Assembly: GCA_963782885.1 (NCBI GenBank)
Contig: CAWALL010000018.1
Location: 18,743 to 82,742, forward strand
Length of the DNA stretch: 64,000 nucleotides
Reading direction: 5' to 3'
Origin: DATAOG01 sp963782885
GTDB taxonomy: Bacteria > Pseudomonadota > Alphaproteobacteria > Geminicoccales > Geminicoccaceae
The position numbers and the translations under genes were made by a program. This document shows, one piece after another, positions 35,666 to 44,500 of this stretch (position 1 is its first letter; every line of letters starts with the position of its first letter). Below the pieces are notes generated by a model that was not told the DNA's origin, ran no database searches, and saw nothing but the letters and a program-made list of their open reading frames with translations.

Positions 35666-36589
35666 TCATTCGGCGGCCAGACGGGGGTGCGGCTCGGCGG
35701 TCGCGGCGGCGACCTCCTCGAGCAGCCAAGCGCGGAAGGCCTGGATTTTGGGCTGGTCCGCGCGCAGTTCGGGAACCACGAAGTAGTACGCGCACTCGTT
35801 CGGCAGCTCGAGGTCGAAGGGGTGGACGAGCAGGCCGGCGGCCAGCGCCTCGTCGGCGAGCGGGCCGCGGCTGATCGCGACCCCGGTGCCGCTGATCGCG
35901 GCCTGCAGCGTAAGCGGCATCGATTCGAACTTGAGGCCACGCTGCGGGTCGATGCCGTTCACGCCGGCGGCGCGCAGCCAGAGCCGCCAGTCGTCCATGT
36001 CGTCGAGCGCGTGCAGCAGCGTGTGGCGGGCGAGATCGGCCGGCTCTCTGAGCGGCTCGGGGCCCTCGAGCAGGCGCGGGCTGCAGACCGGGGCCAGCGT
36101 GGCGCCGAACAGGCGCTCCGTCAGCAGGCCCGGCCAGGCGCCGAAGCCGTAGCGGATGCCGCAGTCGACGCCCTCGCGCGCGAAGTCGATCAGGCGCGGG
36201 GTCGCCATCAGGCGGATCTCGAACTCCGGCCGCAGCGCCTGGAAGCGGCCGAGCCGGCTGGCGAGCCAGTTGGCCGCGATCGAGGGCGTGCTGCTGATCG
36301 TGAGCGTGCCGCCGCAGCAGCGCTCGCGCACCCGCTCGACGCCAGCGGCCAGCTCGTCGAAGGCGCGGCGCACCGAGGGCACCAGCAGCTGGCCCTCGTC
36401 GGTCAGCAGCAGGCAGCGGTTGAGCCGTCGGAACAGGCGGACGCCGAGGTCGGCCTCGAGCGCCTTGATCTGATGGCTGACCGCGGCCTGGGTCACGTGC
36501 AGCTCGTCGGCGGCGCGGGTGAAGCTCAGGTGGCGCGCCGCGGCCTCGAAGGTGCGCAGCGCCGAGAGCGGCGGCAGACGTTCTGCCAT
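35666..36589 (-). CDS. LysR family transcriptional regulator (GcvA-like)
   Basis: 307 residues. The N-terminal winged helix reads LPPLSALRTFEAAARHLSFTRAADELHVTQAAVSHQIKALE, the GcvA-group form. An effector-binding domain follows (GTLTISSTPSIAANWLASRLGRF, IRYGFGAWPGL). It is divergent from the first DUF1127 gene with about 137 bp between; LysR proteins often control a divergent target, but no T-N11-A site is obvious. Effector unknown. Confidence 0.92.
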   Translation of the reverse strand: MAERLPPLSALRTFEAAARHLSFTRAADELHVTQAAVSHQIKALEADLGVRLFRRLNRCLLLTDEGQLLVPSVRRAFDELAAGVERVRERCCGGTLTISSTPSIAANWLASRLGRFQALRPEFEIRLMATPRLIDFAREGVDCGIRYGFGAWPGLLTERLFGATLAPVCSPRLLEGPEPLREPADLARHTLLHALDDMDDWRLWLRAAGVNGIDPQRGLKFESMPLTLQAAISGTGVAISRGPLADEALAAGLLVHPFDLELPNECAYYFVVPELRADQPKIQAFRAWLLEEVAAATAEPHPRLAAE

Positions 36590-36726
36590 GGCCTCCTCGC
36601 ATGAGCCAATCTAATCCCAAACATGAATAACAATCGTTTGTCGTCAAGTCTTCTCTGTCCCACATAGCTCCCAGAACTTATCCGAAACCAGGTCCGGATG
36701 CCGGGCCTCGACCGGTGGAGGAGAAC

Positions 36727-37092
36727 ATGAGCCAGGTTAATCGATTGGTGGGTTTCGAAGGGCTGATCCCGGCGCTCGCCGCCCGGACCGTGCCCGCGCA
36801 GGAACAAGCAAGCCGGTGGCCGGCGCGCCGGACGCCGGTCGGTGCCGGGCTCGGCCGTCGGCTACGCGCGCTGCGGCACGCGTTCGAGCGCCGGCGCGAA
36901 CGGGCGCGCAGGCACCAGGAGCTCGCGCGACTCGACGAGCGGCTGCTACGCGACGTCGGCCTGAGTCGCGCCGACCTCGGGGTCGAGCTCGAGCCGCCCT
37001 TCCTCGGCCTCGGCGAGCCGTTGACGGGCGCACACGGCGAACGCCGCCGCGCCACCCTCGTCGAGGCCAGAGTCGGCCTCTGGCACCTTTGA
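36727..37092 (+). CDS. DUF1127-containing small protein
   Basis: 121 residues. A DUF1127 segment sits in the C-terminal half: RHQELARLDERLLRDVGLSRADLGVE (about residues 60-90), the LDxxLLRDIGLSR signature. The N-terminal half is Arg- and Ala-rich without a known domain. Some DUF1127 proteins in alphaproteobacteria bind RNA and affect phosphate and carbon metabolism. The ATG at 36727 has GGAGGAG 5 nt upstream. First of three small genes in a row. Confidence 0.8.
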   Translation: MSQVNRLVGFEGLIPALAARTVPAQEQASRWPARRTPVGAGLGRRLRALRHAFERRRERARRHQELARLDERLLRDVGLSRADLGVELEPPFLGLGEPLTGAHGERRRATLVEARVGLWHL

Positions 37093-37188
37093 GTTCTCAG
37101 GATCGCGGCCGGACGCAAGCGCTGCCGCGGGCGAAGGTGGGCATTGCCGCCGACGCCAGACGGAATGCTTCAGATGGAGTGTGGAGCA

Positions 37189-37467
37189 ATGACCAGGACA
37201 GACGTCCATTCGGGTTCCGGTAGCCTGTTGTCGGCCTTCGCGGGCTTGGCCTCGCCAGTCCGCGCGGGCCTGGGTCAGCCCCGGCACGCGGCCGCGCCGG
37301 GCGCGCGGCACGGGCTCGCGGGTGCGATCAATGTGCTGCTCGCCTGGTCCGAGCGTGCGCGGCAGCGGCGTGAGCTGCTGCAGTTCGACGATCACCTGCT
37401 GCGCGATATCGGTCTGACCCGGGCCGAAGCGATCATGGAGGCCGAGAAGCCGTTCTGGCGCGCCTGA
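37189..37467 (+). CDS. DUF1127-containing small protein
   Basis: 92 residues, with DUF1127 at the C-terminus: RQRRELLQFDDHLLRDIGLTRAEAIMEAEKPFWRA, a complete family ending. The ATG at 37189 is chosen for GGAG 9 nt upstream; in-frame ATGs at 37165 and 37174 are alternatives. It follows the first DUF1127 gene by about 100 nt. Confidence 0.82.
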   Translation: MTRTDVHSGSGSLLSAFAGLASPVRAGLGQPRHAAAPGARHGLAGAINVLLAWSERARQRRELLQFDDHLLRDIGLTRAEAIMEAEKPFWRA

Positions 37468-37497
37468 TCGGTGCCGGCGGCTGACGGGGAGATCACC

Positions 37498-37761
37498 ATG
37501 GCCAACCGTCTCGAGCATGAGTTTCCGAGCTTCCGCTGGCAGGCCGTGCCGCAGGGCGTCGATCGCGAGCTCGTCCGGCGATCGATCGAGCGCGGCCGGC
37601 AGCTGCGGAGCGAAGCGATCCGGCGGACTGGCCGGGCCGCCTTCGGCGGGCTGCGCTCGGGCCTCGCAAGAGCGATCGCGCTCGTGCGCTGCACGACGCT
37701 CAGCCTCGCCGGCCGGCCGGCGGCTGCCGACTGCTGGCGCGGCCACCCCGGCAGCGCTTGA
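37498..37761 (+). CDS. Small conserved-looking protein of unknown function
   Basis: 87 residues. Basic and helical: FRWQAVPQGVDRELVRRSIERGRQLRSEAIRR, then a less ordered C-terminus. Proteins with this RSIxRGRxLRSEA pattern are often found beside DUF1127 genes; that is memory, not a search. The ATG at 37498 has GGGGAG 8 nt upstream. Third small gene of the cluster, 30 nt after the second DUF1127 stop. Confidence 0.65.
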   Translation: MANRLEHEFPSFRWQAVPQGVDRELVRRSIERGRQLRSEAIRRTGRAAFGGLRSGLARAIALVRCTTLSLAGRPAAADCWRGHPGSA

Positions 37762-37820
37762 CCGCCGGGCGGGACTGCTCTTTGCTTGGCGCACAGTCCG
37801 GTCGAAGGGTCGCACCACCG

Positions 37821-38330
37821 ATGATGCTCGCGCATCTGCGCCGGATGGCGCGTTACAATCAGTGGGCCAACCAACGCCTGTACGCGGCCTGTGCGGAGCT
37901 CCCGGCTGCGGAGTACCACAAGCCGCGCCCGGCGTTCTTCGGCTCGATCCACGGCACGCTCAATCATCTGCTCGTCGGCGACCGCGTCTGGCTTGCCCGG
38001 GTCGAGGGCCAGCCAACTCCCAAGGTTCGGCTCGACGATCAGCCCTACGCCACCCTGGAGGCGCTCGAGGTCGAGCGCGCCGCCGAGGATGCGCGCATGA
38101 TCCGGCTGGTCGACGGCTACCGCCAGGACGAGCTCGCCCGGGCGCTCCGCTACAGCTTGATCACCCGGCCGGAGGCGGCGGAGACCCCGCTCCACATCTG
38201 CTGGCTGCACTTGTTCAATCACCAGACCCACCACCGCGGTCAGGTCCACGACCAGCTATCGCAGACCGACGTCCCGCCACCGCCGCTCGATCTCATCTAT
38301 TACCTGCGCCGGGCCGGCGAGCAGCAATGA
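37821..38330 (+). CDS. DinB family protein (putative metal-dependent enzyme)
   Basis: 169 residues, a four-helix bundle. It starts MMLAHLRRMARYNQWANQRLYAACAEL. The three candidate metal His residues lie in GTLNHLLVGDRVW (first) and NHQTHHRGQVHDQL (second and third). DinB-like proteins use nickel or zinc, often with bacillithiol or mycothiol as partner in other phyla; the partner here is unknown. It precedes a GNAT gene by 13 nt. Confidence 0.9.
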   Translation: MMLAHLRRMARYNQWANQRLYAACAELPAAEYHKPRPAFFGSIHGTLNHLLVGDRVWLARVEGQPTPKVRLDDQPYATLEALEVERAAEDARMIRLVDGYRQDELARALRYSLITRPEAAETPLHICWLHLFNHQTHHRGQVHDQLSQTDVPPPPLDLIYYLRRAGEQQ

Positions 38331-38343
38331 CGGGCGCGCGCCG

Positions 38344-38838
38344 GTGAGCGTCTGCCTGCTGTCCGATGTCCAGCTGGACGAGGCGCGGACGGCCGCGGAG
38401 ATCGACCAGGCGCGGCGTCTGTTCCGTGCCTACGCCCAATGGCTCGAGGTCGACCTCTGCTTTCAGGGGTTCGAGCACGAGGTGGCCTCGTTGCCCGGCC
38501 GCTACGCGCCGCCGGCGGGCCGGCTGCTGCTCGCGAAGGCGGCCGGCGAGGTGGTCGGCTGCGCCGGCCTGCGCCCGCTCGAGCCCGGGATCTGCGAGAT
38601 GAAGCGGCTCTGGGTCGAGCCGGGCTTCGGCGGCCGCGGCCTCGGACGCGCGCTCGCGGAAGCGATCATCGAAGCGGCGCGCGCGATCGGCTATGCGAGG
38701 ATGCGGCTCGATACCTTCCCGGCGCGGATGGCGGCTGCCCAGCATCTGTATCAGTCGCTCGGCTTTCGCGAGATCCCGCCCTACTACCACAACCCGTTCG
38801 AGGGCGTGGTCATGCTCGAGCTCGAACTGACGCGCTGA
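38344..38838 (+). CDS. GNAT family N-acetyltransferase
   Basis: 164 residues. The acetyl-CoA site motif A is CEMKRLWVEPGFGGRGLGRALAEAIIEAARAIGYARMRLDT, with the RGLGRAL pyrophosphate loop, and LYQSLGFREIPPYYHNPF follows as motif B. The end VVMLELEL is usual for the fold. Starts at GTG 38344, just after the DinB gene. Substrate unknown. Confidence 0.9.
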   Translation: MSVCLLSDVQLDEARTAAEIDQARRLFRAYAQWLEVDLCFQGFEHEVASLPGRYAPPAGRLLLAKAAGEVVGCAGLRPLEPGICEMKRLWVEPGFGGRGLGRALAEAIIEAARAIGYARMRLDTFPARMAAAQHLYQSLGFREIPPYYHNPFEGVVMLELELTR

Positions 38839-38843
38839 CGGGG

Positions 38844-39305
38844 TCACGGCATCCCGAGCAGCGGCCGCAGTTCGTCGGGCAGAGCGTCGCCCTTCAGCGG
38901 ATTGCGCACCGTAATGTCGTCGAGCGTGGCGCCATCGCCCATATCTTCGCTCAGAACGATCGTGCAACCCGCCTCGCCTGCGGTCGCGAGGAGCAGAGCG
39001 TCCCAGAGTCCGAAGCGCCCCGCCGCGAAGGCGTCCAAGGCCGTGCCGAGAGCCGCCGTACTGCCGGCAACCACGGGAAACAGCCGCATCCAGCCCTGTG
39101 CCTGCGCGATGGTGTCCGTTCTGGACAGCATTCGCCGCCGGGTTGCCGCGCTGACGAATTCGGCCAGCGACTGGGCGGTCAGGACGCAGTCGTGCTCGAC
39201 CGAGCGGTCGACGATGTCGAGTGCCCGCAGATGCTTGTCGCCTTCGTGCCGATCGACCGCGTAGACCAGGATGTTGGTGTCGATCGAGTAGCGTTCAGCG
39301 CTCAT
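38844..39305 (-). CDS. PIN domain toxin
   Basis: 153 residues. PIN acidic residues: YSIDTNILVYA (first Asp), LAEFVSAATRRR (Glu), FGLWDALLLATAGEAGC (Asp) and IVLSEDMGDG (last acidic pair). A VapC-type ribonuclease toxin. The ATG at 39305 lies inside the antitoxin's last codons (11-nt overlap), so translation is coupled. Longer frames upstream lack similarity. Confidence 0.85.
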   Translation of the reverse strand: MSAERYSIDTNILVYAVDRHEGDKHLRALDIVDRSVEHDCVLTAQSLAEFVSAATRRRMLSRTDTIAQAQGWMRLFPVVAGSTAALGTALDAFAAGRFGLWDALLLATAGEAGCTIVLSEDMGDGATLDDITVRNPLKGDALPDELRPLLGMP

Positions 39306-39552
39306 GCAGCGCATCGCGGTCGAAGGGTTTGGTGCGCTCGCCGAGATCAATCCCGCGACGCATACGCTCGAGCAATTGTTGCCGGATTTCCTGCTGCTCG
39401 GGCGTCAGCACGCGCTTGCCGGGCTCGACCGGGACTAGGCGTGCCACCGGCTTGCCGCGGCGGGTAATGACAAAGGTATCGCCCGCTTCGACCGCACGAA
39501 CGTAACGGGCGAACTGCTGGTTGGCCTCGCGCAGAGCGACTTCTTTGTCCAT
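39295..39552 (-). CDS. Phd/YefM-type antitoxin
   Basis: 85 residues. The Phd N-terminal DNA-binding fold reads EVALREANQQFARYVRAVEAGDTFVITRRGKPVARLVPV. The charged C-terminus (EQQEIRQQLLERMRRGIDLG) is the likely toxin-binding helix. First gene of the pair with the PIN toxin. Confidence 0.87.
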   Translation of the reverse strand: MDKEVALREANQQFARYVRAVEAGDTFVITRRGKPVARLVPVEPGKRVLTPEQQEIRQQLLERMRRGIDLGERTKPFDRDALHER

Positions 39553-39567
39553 GGCATGGCTCCGATT

Positions 39568-39588
39568 TGTAGCACGGAATGTAGCACG
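39568..39588. promoter_or_regulatory. Direct repeats upstream of phd-PIN, candidate operator
   Basis: TGTAGCACG occurs at 39568-39576 and 39580-39588, 15-36 nt before the antitoxin start. Phd-type antitoxins repress their own promoter by binding paired sites, so this is a plausible operator. Inference from position and repetition. Confidence 0.5.
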
Positions 39589-39609
39589 TAGCCGTGGCGG
39601 CGCAAGCGC

Positions 39610-40989
39610 TCAGCGGAAAATGACGCCCGGCAGCCAGGTCGCGAGCGCCGGGAAGAGCGCAAGCAGGGCGAGGCCGAGGAGCTGGATGAGCACGAACGGG
39701 ATGATGCCGCGGTAGATGTCGAGGGTGGTGACCGACGGCGGCGCCACGCCGCGCAGGTAAAAGAGGGCAAAGCCGAACGGCGGCGTGAGGAAACTGGTCT
39801 GCAGGTTGACCGCCATCATGACGCCGAGCCAGACCGGGTCGAAATCCATGGTCAGCAGCACCGGCCCGACGATCGGCACGACCACGAACACGATCTCGAT
39901 GAAGTCGAGGAAGAAGCCGAGCCCGAACATCACCGCCATGACCGCGAGCATGGCCCCGAACGACCCGCCCGGCAGCCCGCGGAGCGCGTCCTCGACCATC
40001 CGATCGCCGCCGAGGCCGCGGAACACCAGGGAAAAGACCGACGCGCCGAGCAGGATCAGGAACACCATCGAGGTGATCTGGGTGGTCCGGCGCATGACGT
40101 CCCGCAGCACGTCCAGGTTGAGCCGGCCGCGCAGCCCGGCCAGCAGCATGGCGCCGAGCGCGCCGACCGCTGCCGATTCGGTCGGCGTCGCAATGCCGAA
40201 CAGGATCGAGCCGAGCACCGCCAGGATCAGCAACGCGGGCGGCAGCAGGGCGACCACGATCCGGCGCGGCAGACCCTGCGGGCGCTCGCCCGCCGCGACC
40301 AGCGCCGGGCTCGCTTCCGGACGCAGGATGGCGAAGACGATCTGCCAGAGCAGGTAGAGGCCGACCAGCAGGAGCCCGGGCAGCAGGGCACCCGCGAACA
40401 GGTCGACCACCGAGACCGGCTCGGGCGCAAAGTTGCCGAGCGCCAGCTGCGCCTCGGTGTTGGCGCCCTGCAGGATGTCGCCCAGGATCACGAGCACGAT
40501 CGAGGGCGGGATGATCTGGCCGAGCGTGCCCGCGGCGCAGATCGTGCCGCAGGCGAGCTTCGGGTCGTAGCCGGCTTTCAGCATGGTCGGCAGCGACAGA
40601 AGGCCCATCGTGACCACGGTCGCGCCGACGATGCCGGTCGAGGCCGCGAGCAGCATGCCGACGATGGTGACCGACAGGCCGAGGCCGCCGCGCAGCCGGC
40701 CGAACATCAGGCCCATGGTCTCGAGCAGCTGCTCCGAGAGCCTCGAGCGCTCGAGCATCACCCCCATGAAGATGAACAGCGGCACGGCGACCAGCACCTC
40801 GTTGACCATGACCCCGAACCAGCGGGACGGCAGACCGGCCAGCAGGCGCAGATCGAAGGCGCCGAGGGCGTCGCCGAGCAGCGCGAAGGCGAACGCGGTG
40901 CCCGCGAGCGAGAACGCGACCGGAAAGCCGAGCAGCAGCACGCCGCAGGTGGTCGCGAACAGGCCGAGGCTCAGGAGGTCGCCCGGCAC
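39610..40989 (-). CDS. dctM: TRAP transporter large permease (DctM)
   Basis: 459 residues, 12 or more membrane helices. VLLLGFPVAFSLAGTAFAF, FIFMGVMLERSRLSEQLLETM, AASTGIVGATVVTMGLLSLP, GYDPKLACGTICAAGTLGQIIPPSIVLVILGD and a C-terminal TSFLTPPFGFALFYLRGVAP, typical of the larger DctM/YiaN-type subunits. Begins at GTG 40989, 2 nt after the dctQ stop. No dctP gene is adjacent in this window. Confidence 0.93.
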   Translation of the reverse strand: MPGDLLSLGLFATTCGVLLLGFPVAFSLAGTAFAFALLGDALGAFDLRLLAGLPSRWFGVMVNEVLVAVPLFIFMGVMLERSRLSEQLLETMGLMFGRLRGGLGLSVTIVGMLLAASTGIVGATVVTMGLLSLPTMLKAGYDPKLACGTICAAGTLGQIIPPSIVLVILGDILQGANTEAQLALGNFAPEPVSVVDLFAGALLPGLLLVGLYLLWQIVFAILRPEASPALVAAGERPQGLPRRIVVALLPPALLILAVLGSILFGIATPTESAAVGALGAMLLAGLRGRLNLDVLRDVMRRTTQITSMVFLILLGASVFSLVFRGLGGDRMVEDALRGLPGGSFGAMLAVMAVMFGLGFFLDFIEIVFVVVPIVGPVLLTMDFDPVWLGVMMAVNLQTSFLTPPFGFALFYLRGVAPPSVTTLDIYRGIIPFVLIQLLGLALLALFPALATWLPGVIFR

Positions 40990-40991
40990 GA

Positions 40992-41537
40992 TCAGACCGC
41001 CGCCTGGTCCTCAGGCGCGGGCGCGAACTCGAGGTGGCCCCTCAGCACCAGGACGCTGCGGCCGGCGAGCGCCAGGCCCTGGAGGAGGATCAGGCCGCAG
41101 AACACGAGGAGCACGGTCTTGAGCAGGAACAGCCCGGGCAGGCCGCCCGCCTCCCGCGAGGCCTCGAGCCCGAGCCAGGACTGGCGCACGTAGGGAAAGC
41201 TCACGACCGCCGCGAACCCGACCACCGGCGCCAGCAGGAGCAGCGAGCCCAAAAGATCGACCCAGGCTTTGAAGCGCGCGCCGGCCGGCCGGTAGAAGAT
41301 GTCGACCCGGACGTGGGCGTCGTGGCGGAGCGTGTAGCCGGCAGCGAGCATGAACAGGACGCCGTGCAGCCAGACGTAGGATTCCTGCAGCCATACCCGG
41401 CCCCAGGCGAAGCCGTAGCGGGCGACGACCACGAAGCCGGCGATCAGGACCATGGCGAGCGAGAGCCAGGCGACCGCGCGCCCGATCGCCTCGTTGAGCC
41501 GGTCGATCCGGCGCACCAGCACCGCCACCACGTCCAT
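40992..41537 (-). CDS. dctQ: TRAP transporter small permease (DctQ)
   Basis: 181 residues, four helices. It includes AWLSLAMVLIAGFVVVARYGFAWGRVWLQESYVWLHGVLFMLAAGYTLRHDAHVRVDIFYRP, with the DctQ signature HVRVDIFYR. The ATG at 41537 (MDVVAVLVRRIDRLNEAI) matches family starts. It runs directly into dctM. The receptor subunit must come from elsewhere. Confidence 0.9.
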   Translation of the reverse strand: MDVVAVLVRRIDRLNEAIGRAVAWLSLAMVLIAGFVVVARYGFAWGRVWLQESYVWLHGVLFMLAAGYTLRHDAHVRVDIFYRPAGARFKAWVDLLGSLLLLAPVVGFAAVVSFPYVRQSWLGLEASREAGGLPGLFLLKTVLLVFCGLILLQGLALAGRSVLVLRGHLEFAPAPEDQAAV

Positions 41538-41984
41538 GCGCCCCGATCCCCATCGCCTGCGGGCCGCGCGACCGGCGACCCGGACAACGATCTTAGTCCG
41601 CCGGCCGGGCGCGACCCATCGGCAATCGGGGAGGAATCCCAGCGTGATTGCCAAATCCCGGGCTTGGGGCTAAAAACCCAGGCTCCGAAACCCTATCTGA
41701 ACGCCATGTTGCACTGCACCATGAGCCTGAGCGCCGGCGCCGGCGGTCTTGGAGCGATCGCGAGGGTGGGAAAGTGTGCGTGCCAAACCAGCTCTTGATT
41801 GAGAGGCATTTGTCGAATATCTACCGATCGGAAATCTTTCGGCAACATTCCTATGCCTCCTTGGCGACGACCGGCGTGATCTGTGGTTTCGGTCCGCGCG
41901 GCCCTCTGCCGGCCCTCGGAGCGCCTGCGGCGCTGCTGAACCATGGCCGCTGAGCGGAAGCCGACGCCCATTCGCAGGGACTCC
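41538..41984. other. Intergenic stretch upstream of accB
   Basis: About 450 bp between the divergent dctQ and accB genes. A weak hairpin with G-U pairs lies near 41660-41690, and an AT-richer stretch at 41795-41860 may hold the accB promoter. A 51-codon minus-strand frame from ATG 41848 (MLPKDFRSVDIRQMP) is the only short frame of note; coding is doubtful. No aroQ precedes accB here. Confidence 0.4.
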
Positions 41985-42440
41985 ATGGGCAAGCTGAACG
42001 TCGACCCCGCGCTGATCGAGAGGCTGGCTGAGCTGCTGCAGCGGACCGGTTTGACCGAGATCGAGCTCGCCGAGGGCGATGCCAAGGTCCGGGTCGCGCG
42101 CGCGCCAGCGCCGGTCGCGCAGGTGGCGCCTGCGCCCGAGCCCTCGGCCACCGCGACCTTGGTCGCGAGCGCCGCGCCGGCCGCAGCGGGTGCCGCCGAC
42201 CGGCATCCCGGTGCCGTCCGCGCGCCGATGGTCGGCACGGTCTACCTGACCCCGGAGCCCGGCGCCGCGCCGTTCGTCGAGATCGGCGGCGAGGTCCGCG
42301 AGGGGCAGACCCTGCTGATCATCGAGGCGATGAAGGTCATGAACCCGATCCGGGCGCCACGCGGCGGGCGGATCGCGAACGTGCTGGTCAGCAACGGCGA
42401 TCCGGTCGAGTACGGCGAGCTGCTGCTGGTCATTGAGTAG
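41985..42440 (+). CDS. accB: Acetyl-CoA carboxylase biotin carboxyl carrier protein
   Basis: 151 residues. Carries the biotin that shuttles CO2 in the first step of fatty-acid synthesis. The N-terminal dimer segment (PALIERLAELLQRTGLTEIELAEGDAKVRVARA), an Ala/Pro-rich linker (about residues 40-75) and the biotinyl domain with IEAMKVMNPI (biotin on Lys). The ATG at 41985 gives a normal length and has AGGGA upstream; an ATG at 41943 would add 14 residues. accC follows 18 nt later. Confidence 0.92.
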   Translation: MGKLNVDPALIERLAELLQRTGLTEIELAEGDAKVRVARAPAPVAQVAPAPEPSATATLVASAAPAAAGAADRHPGAVRAPMVGTVYLTPEPGAAPFVEIGGEVREGQTLLIIEAMKVMNPIRAPRGGRIANVLVSNGDPVEYGELLLVIE

Positions 42441-42458
42441 CCGCCGGCGGCCGCGCCG

Positions 42459-43814
42459 ATGTTCGACAAGATCCTGATCGCCAATCGCGGCGAGGTGGCA
42501 CTCCGGATCCTCCGCGCCTGCCGGGAGATGGGGATCGAGACGGTCGCGGTCCATTCGACCGCGGACGCCGAGGCGATGCACGTCCGTCTCGCCGACGCCA
42601 GCGTCTGCATCGGCCCGCCGCCGGCCGCCGAGTCGTACCTGAACAAGGTCGCGATCCTGGCCGCCGCCGAGATCACCGGCGCCGACGCGATCCATCCCGG
42701 TTACGGCTTTCTCTCCGAGAATGCCGACTTCGCCCAGATGGTCATCGAGCACGGCTTCGCCTTCATCGGCCCGAAGCCCGAGCACATCCGGCTGATGGGC
42801 GACAAGGTCGCGGCCAAGGCGGCGATGCGCCGGCTCGGCATCCCGGTGGTCCCGGGCACCGACGGGCCGGTCACCCACGAGGTGATGGCGCGCGATGCCG
42901 CCGACGCGATCGGCTATCCGGTCCTGATCAAGGCGGTCGCCGGCGGCGGCGGCCGGGGCATGATCGTCGCGCACGACGAGGCCGAGCTGCTCGACGGCCT
43001 GCGGCTGGCCCGGCGCGAGGCCGCGGCCGGCTTCGGCGACGACCGGGTCTACCTGGAACGATATCTGAACCGGCCGCGGCACATCGAGTTCCAGATCCTG
43101 GCCGACCACGGCGGCCGCTGCATCCATCTCGGCGAGCGCGAATGCTCGGTCCAGCGCCGGCACCAGAAGGTGATCGAGGAGGCGCCCTCGACCGTGCTCG
43201 ACCCGGAGACCCGGGCCGGGTTCGGCGCCAAGGTCGCCGGGGCGCTCGGACGGATCGGCTACCGCGGCCTCGGGACCGCGGAGTTCCTCTACCAGGACGG
43301 CGAGTTCCACTTCATCGAGGTCAACACCCGGCTGCAGGTCGAGCATCCGGTGACCGAGTTCGTGACCGGGATCGACCTGGTGCGCGCCCAGATCCGGGTC
43401 GCCGCCGACGAACCGCTCGGCCTCGAGCAGGCCGACGTGCGCTTCGAGGGCCATGCGATCGAGTGCCGGATCACCGCCGAGGACCCGGTGAGCCTGATGC
43501 CCTCGCCGGGCACGGTCGCGACCTACCATCCGCCGGGCGGCCCGGGCGTGCGGGTCGACAGCGCGCTCTACGCCGGCGCCGTCGTGCCGCCTTACTACGA
43601 CAATCTGATCGCCAAGCTGATCGTCCACGACCAGTCGCGCGATGCCTGCCTGGAGCGGCTGCGGCGCGCGCTCGCCGAGTACGTGATCGTCGGCCTGCCG
43701 ACCACGATTCCTCTGCTCCAGGCGATCGCCGACGACCCGGTGTTCGCCGAGGGCGACTACCACATCGGCTGGCTCGCGGAATTCCTCGAGGTCTGGCAGA
43801 GCCGCCACCGCTGA
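42459..43814 (+). CDS. accC: Acetyl-CoA carboxylase biotin carboxylase subunit
   Basis: 451 residues, the standard length. ATP-grasp enzyme that carboxylates biotin on AccB. It starts MFDKILIANRGEVALRILRACREMGI. Signatures: IHPGYGFLSENADFA, the Gly-rich ATP lid KAVAGGGGRGM, YLERYLNRPRHIEFQILAD, GERECSVQRRHQKVIEEAPS, and FIEVNTRLQVEHPVTEFVTGIDLV. In operon with accB, followed by aat after about 50 nt, a common alphaproteobacterial order. Confidence 0.96.
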   Translation: MFDKILIANRGEVALRILRACREMGIETVAVHSTADAEAMHVRLADASVCIGPPPAAESYLNKVAILAAAEITGADAIHPGYGFLSENADFAQMVIEHGFAFIGPKPEHIRLMGDKVAAKAAMRRLGIPVVPGTDGPVTHEVMARDAADAIGYPVLIKAVAGGGGRGMIVAHDEAELLDGLRLARREAAAGFGDDRVYLERYLNRPRHIEFQILADHGGRCIHLGERECSVQRRHQKVIEEAPSTVLDPETRAGFGAKVAGALGRIGYRGLGTAEFLYQDGEFHFIEVNTRLQVEHPVTEFVTGIDLVRAQIRVAADEPLGLEQADVRFEGHAIECRITAEDPVSLMPSPGTVATYHPPGGPGVRVDSALYAGAVVPPYYDNLIAKLIVHDQSRDACLERLRRALAEYVIVGLPTTIPLLQAIADDPVFAEGDYHIGWLAEFLEVWQSRHR

Positions 43815-43864
43815 GGGCGAGAGCGCCTCTTGTCGGGCGCACCCGCGCTCGCTATCCCAGAGAG

Positions 43865-44500
43865 ATGCTCCCGCTGACGCCGGATCTGCTGCTGTGCGCC
43901 TACGCGAGCGGCCTGTTCCCGATGGCCAACGACCGCCACGATCCGACGATTCACTGGATCGAGCCGAGGCGCCGCGGGATCCTGCCGCTCGATGGCTTCC
44001 ACGAGCCGAAGAGCCTGCGCAAGCAGATCCGCAGGCAACGCTTCGAGATCCGGGTCGACCAGGCGTTCGAGCGGGTCATCCTGGCCTGCGCCGAGCCCTG
44101 CCCGGAACGGCCGCGGACTTGGCTCAACGACGACCTGATCGAGCTCTACTGCACGCTGCACCGGCAGGGCTACGCGCACAGCGTCGAGAGCTGGGCGGAC
44201 GACCGCCTGGTCGGCGGCCTGTACGGCGTGTCGCTGGGCGCCGCCTTCTTCGGCGAGAGCATGTTCTCGCGGGCGCGCGATGCCAGCAAGGTCGCCCTGG
44301 TCGCCCTGGTCGAACGGCTGCGGGCGGGCGGCTATCTGCTGCTCGACACCCAGTTCGTGACCGATCATCTGCGCCGGTTCGGCGCCATCGAGATCGCGCG
44401 TGAGAGCTACCAGCGGCAGCTGCGACAGGCTCTCGAGACGCCGGCGGTGTTCTATTCCGACGGCGGTGCGGTGCTCTCGTCGACGCCCTGGTCGTCCTGA
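43865..44500 (+). CDS. aat: Leucyl/phenylalanyl-tRNA--protein transferase
   Basis: 211 residues. Adds Leu or Phe to N-terminal Arg or Lys of proteins, marking them for ClpSAP. LLLCAYASGLFPMAN, IHWIEPRRRGILPLDGFHEPKSLRK, HSVESWADDRLVGGLYGVSLGAAFFGESMFSRARDASKVAL and LLDTQFVTDHL are all family signatures. The 3' end overlaps the convergent DUF2155 gene by 49 bp. Confidence 0.95.
   Translation: MLPLTPDLLLCAYASGLFPMANDRHDPTIHWIEPRRRGILPLDGFHEPKSLRKQIRRQRFEIRVDQAFERVILACAEPCPERPRTWLNDDLIELYCTLHRQGYAHSVESWADDRLVGGLYGVSLGAAFFGESMFSRARDASKVALVALVERLRAGGYLLLDTQFVTDHLRRFGAIEIARESYQRQLRQALETPAVFYSDGGAVLSSTPWSS

Noticed and set aside
41693..41848. 51-codon minus-strand frame upstream of accB
   Set aside because: No ribosome site or recognisable similarity, and it overlaps the expected promoter region.
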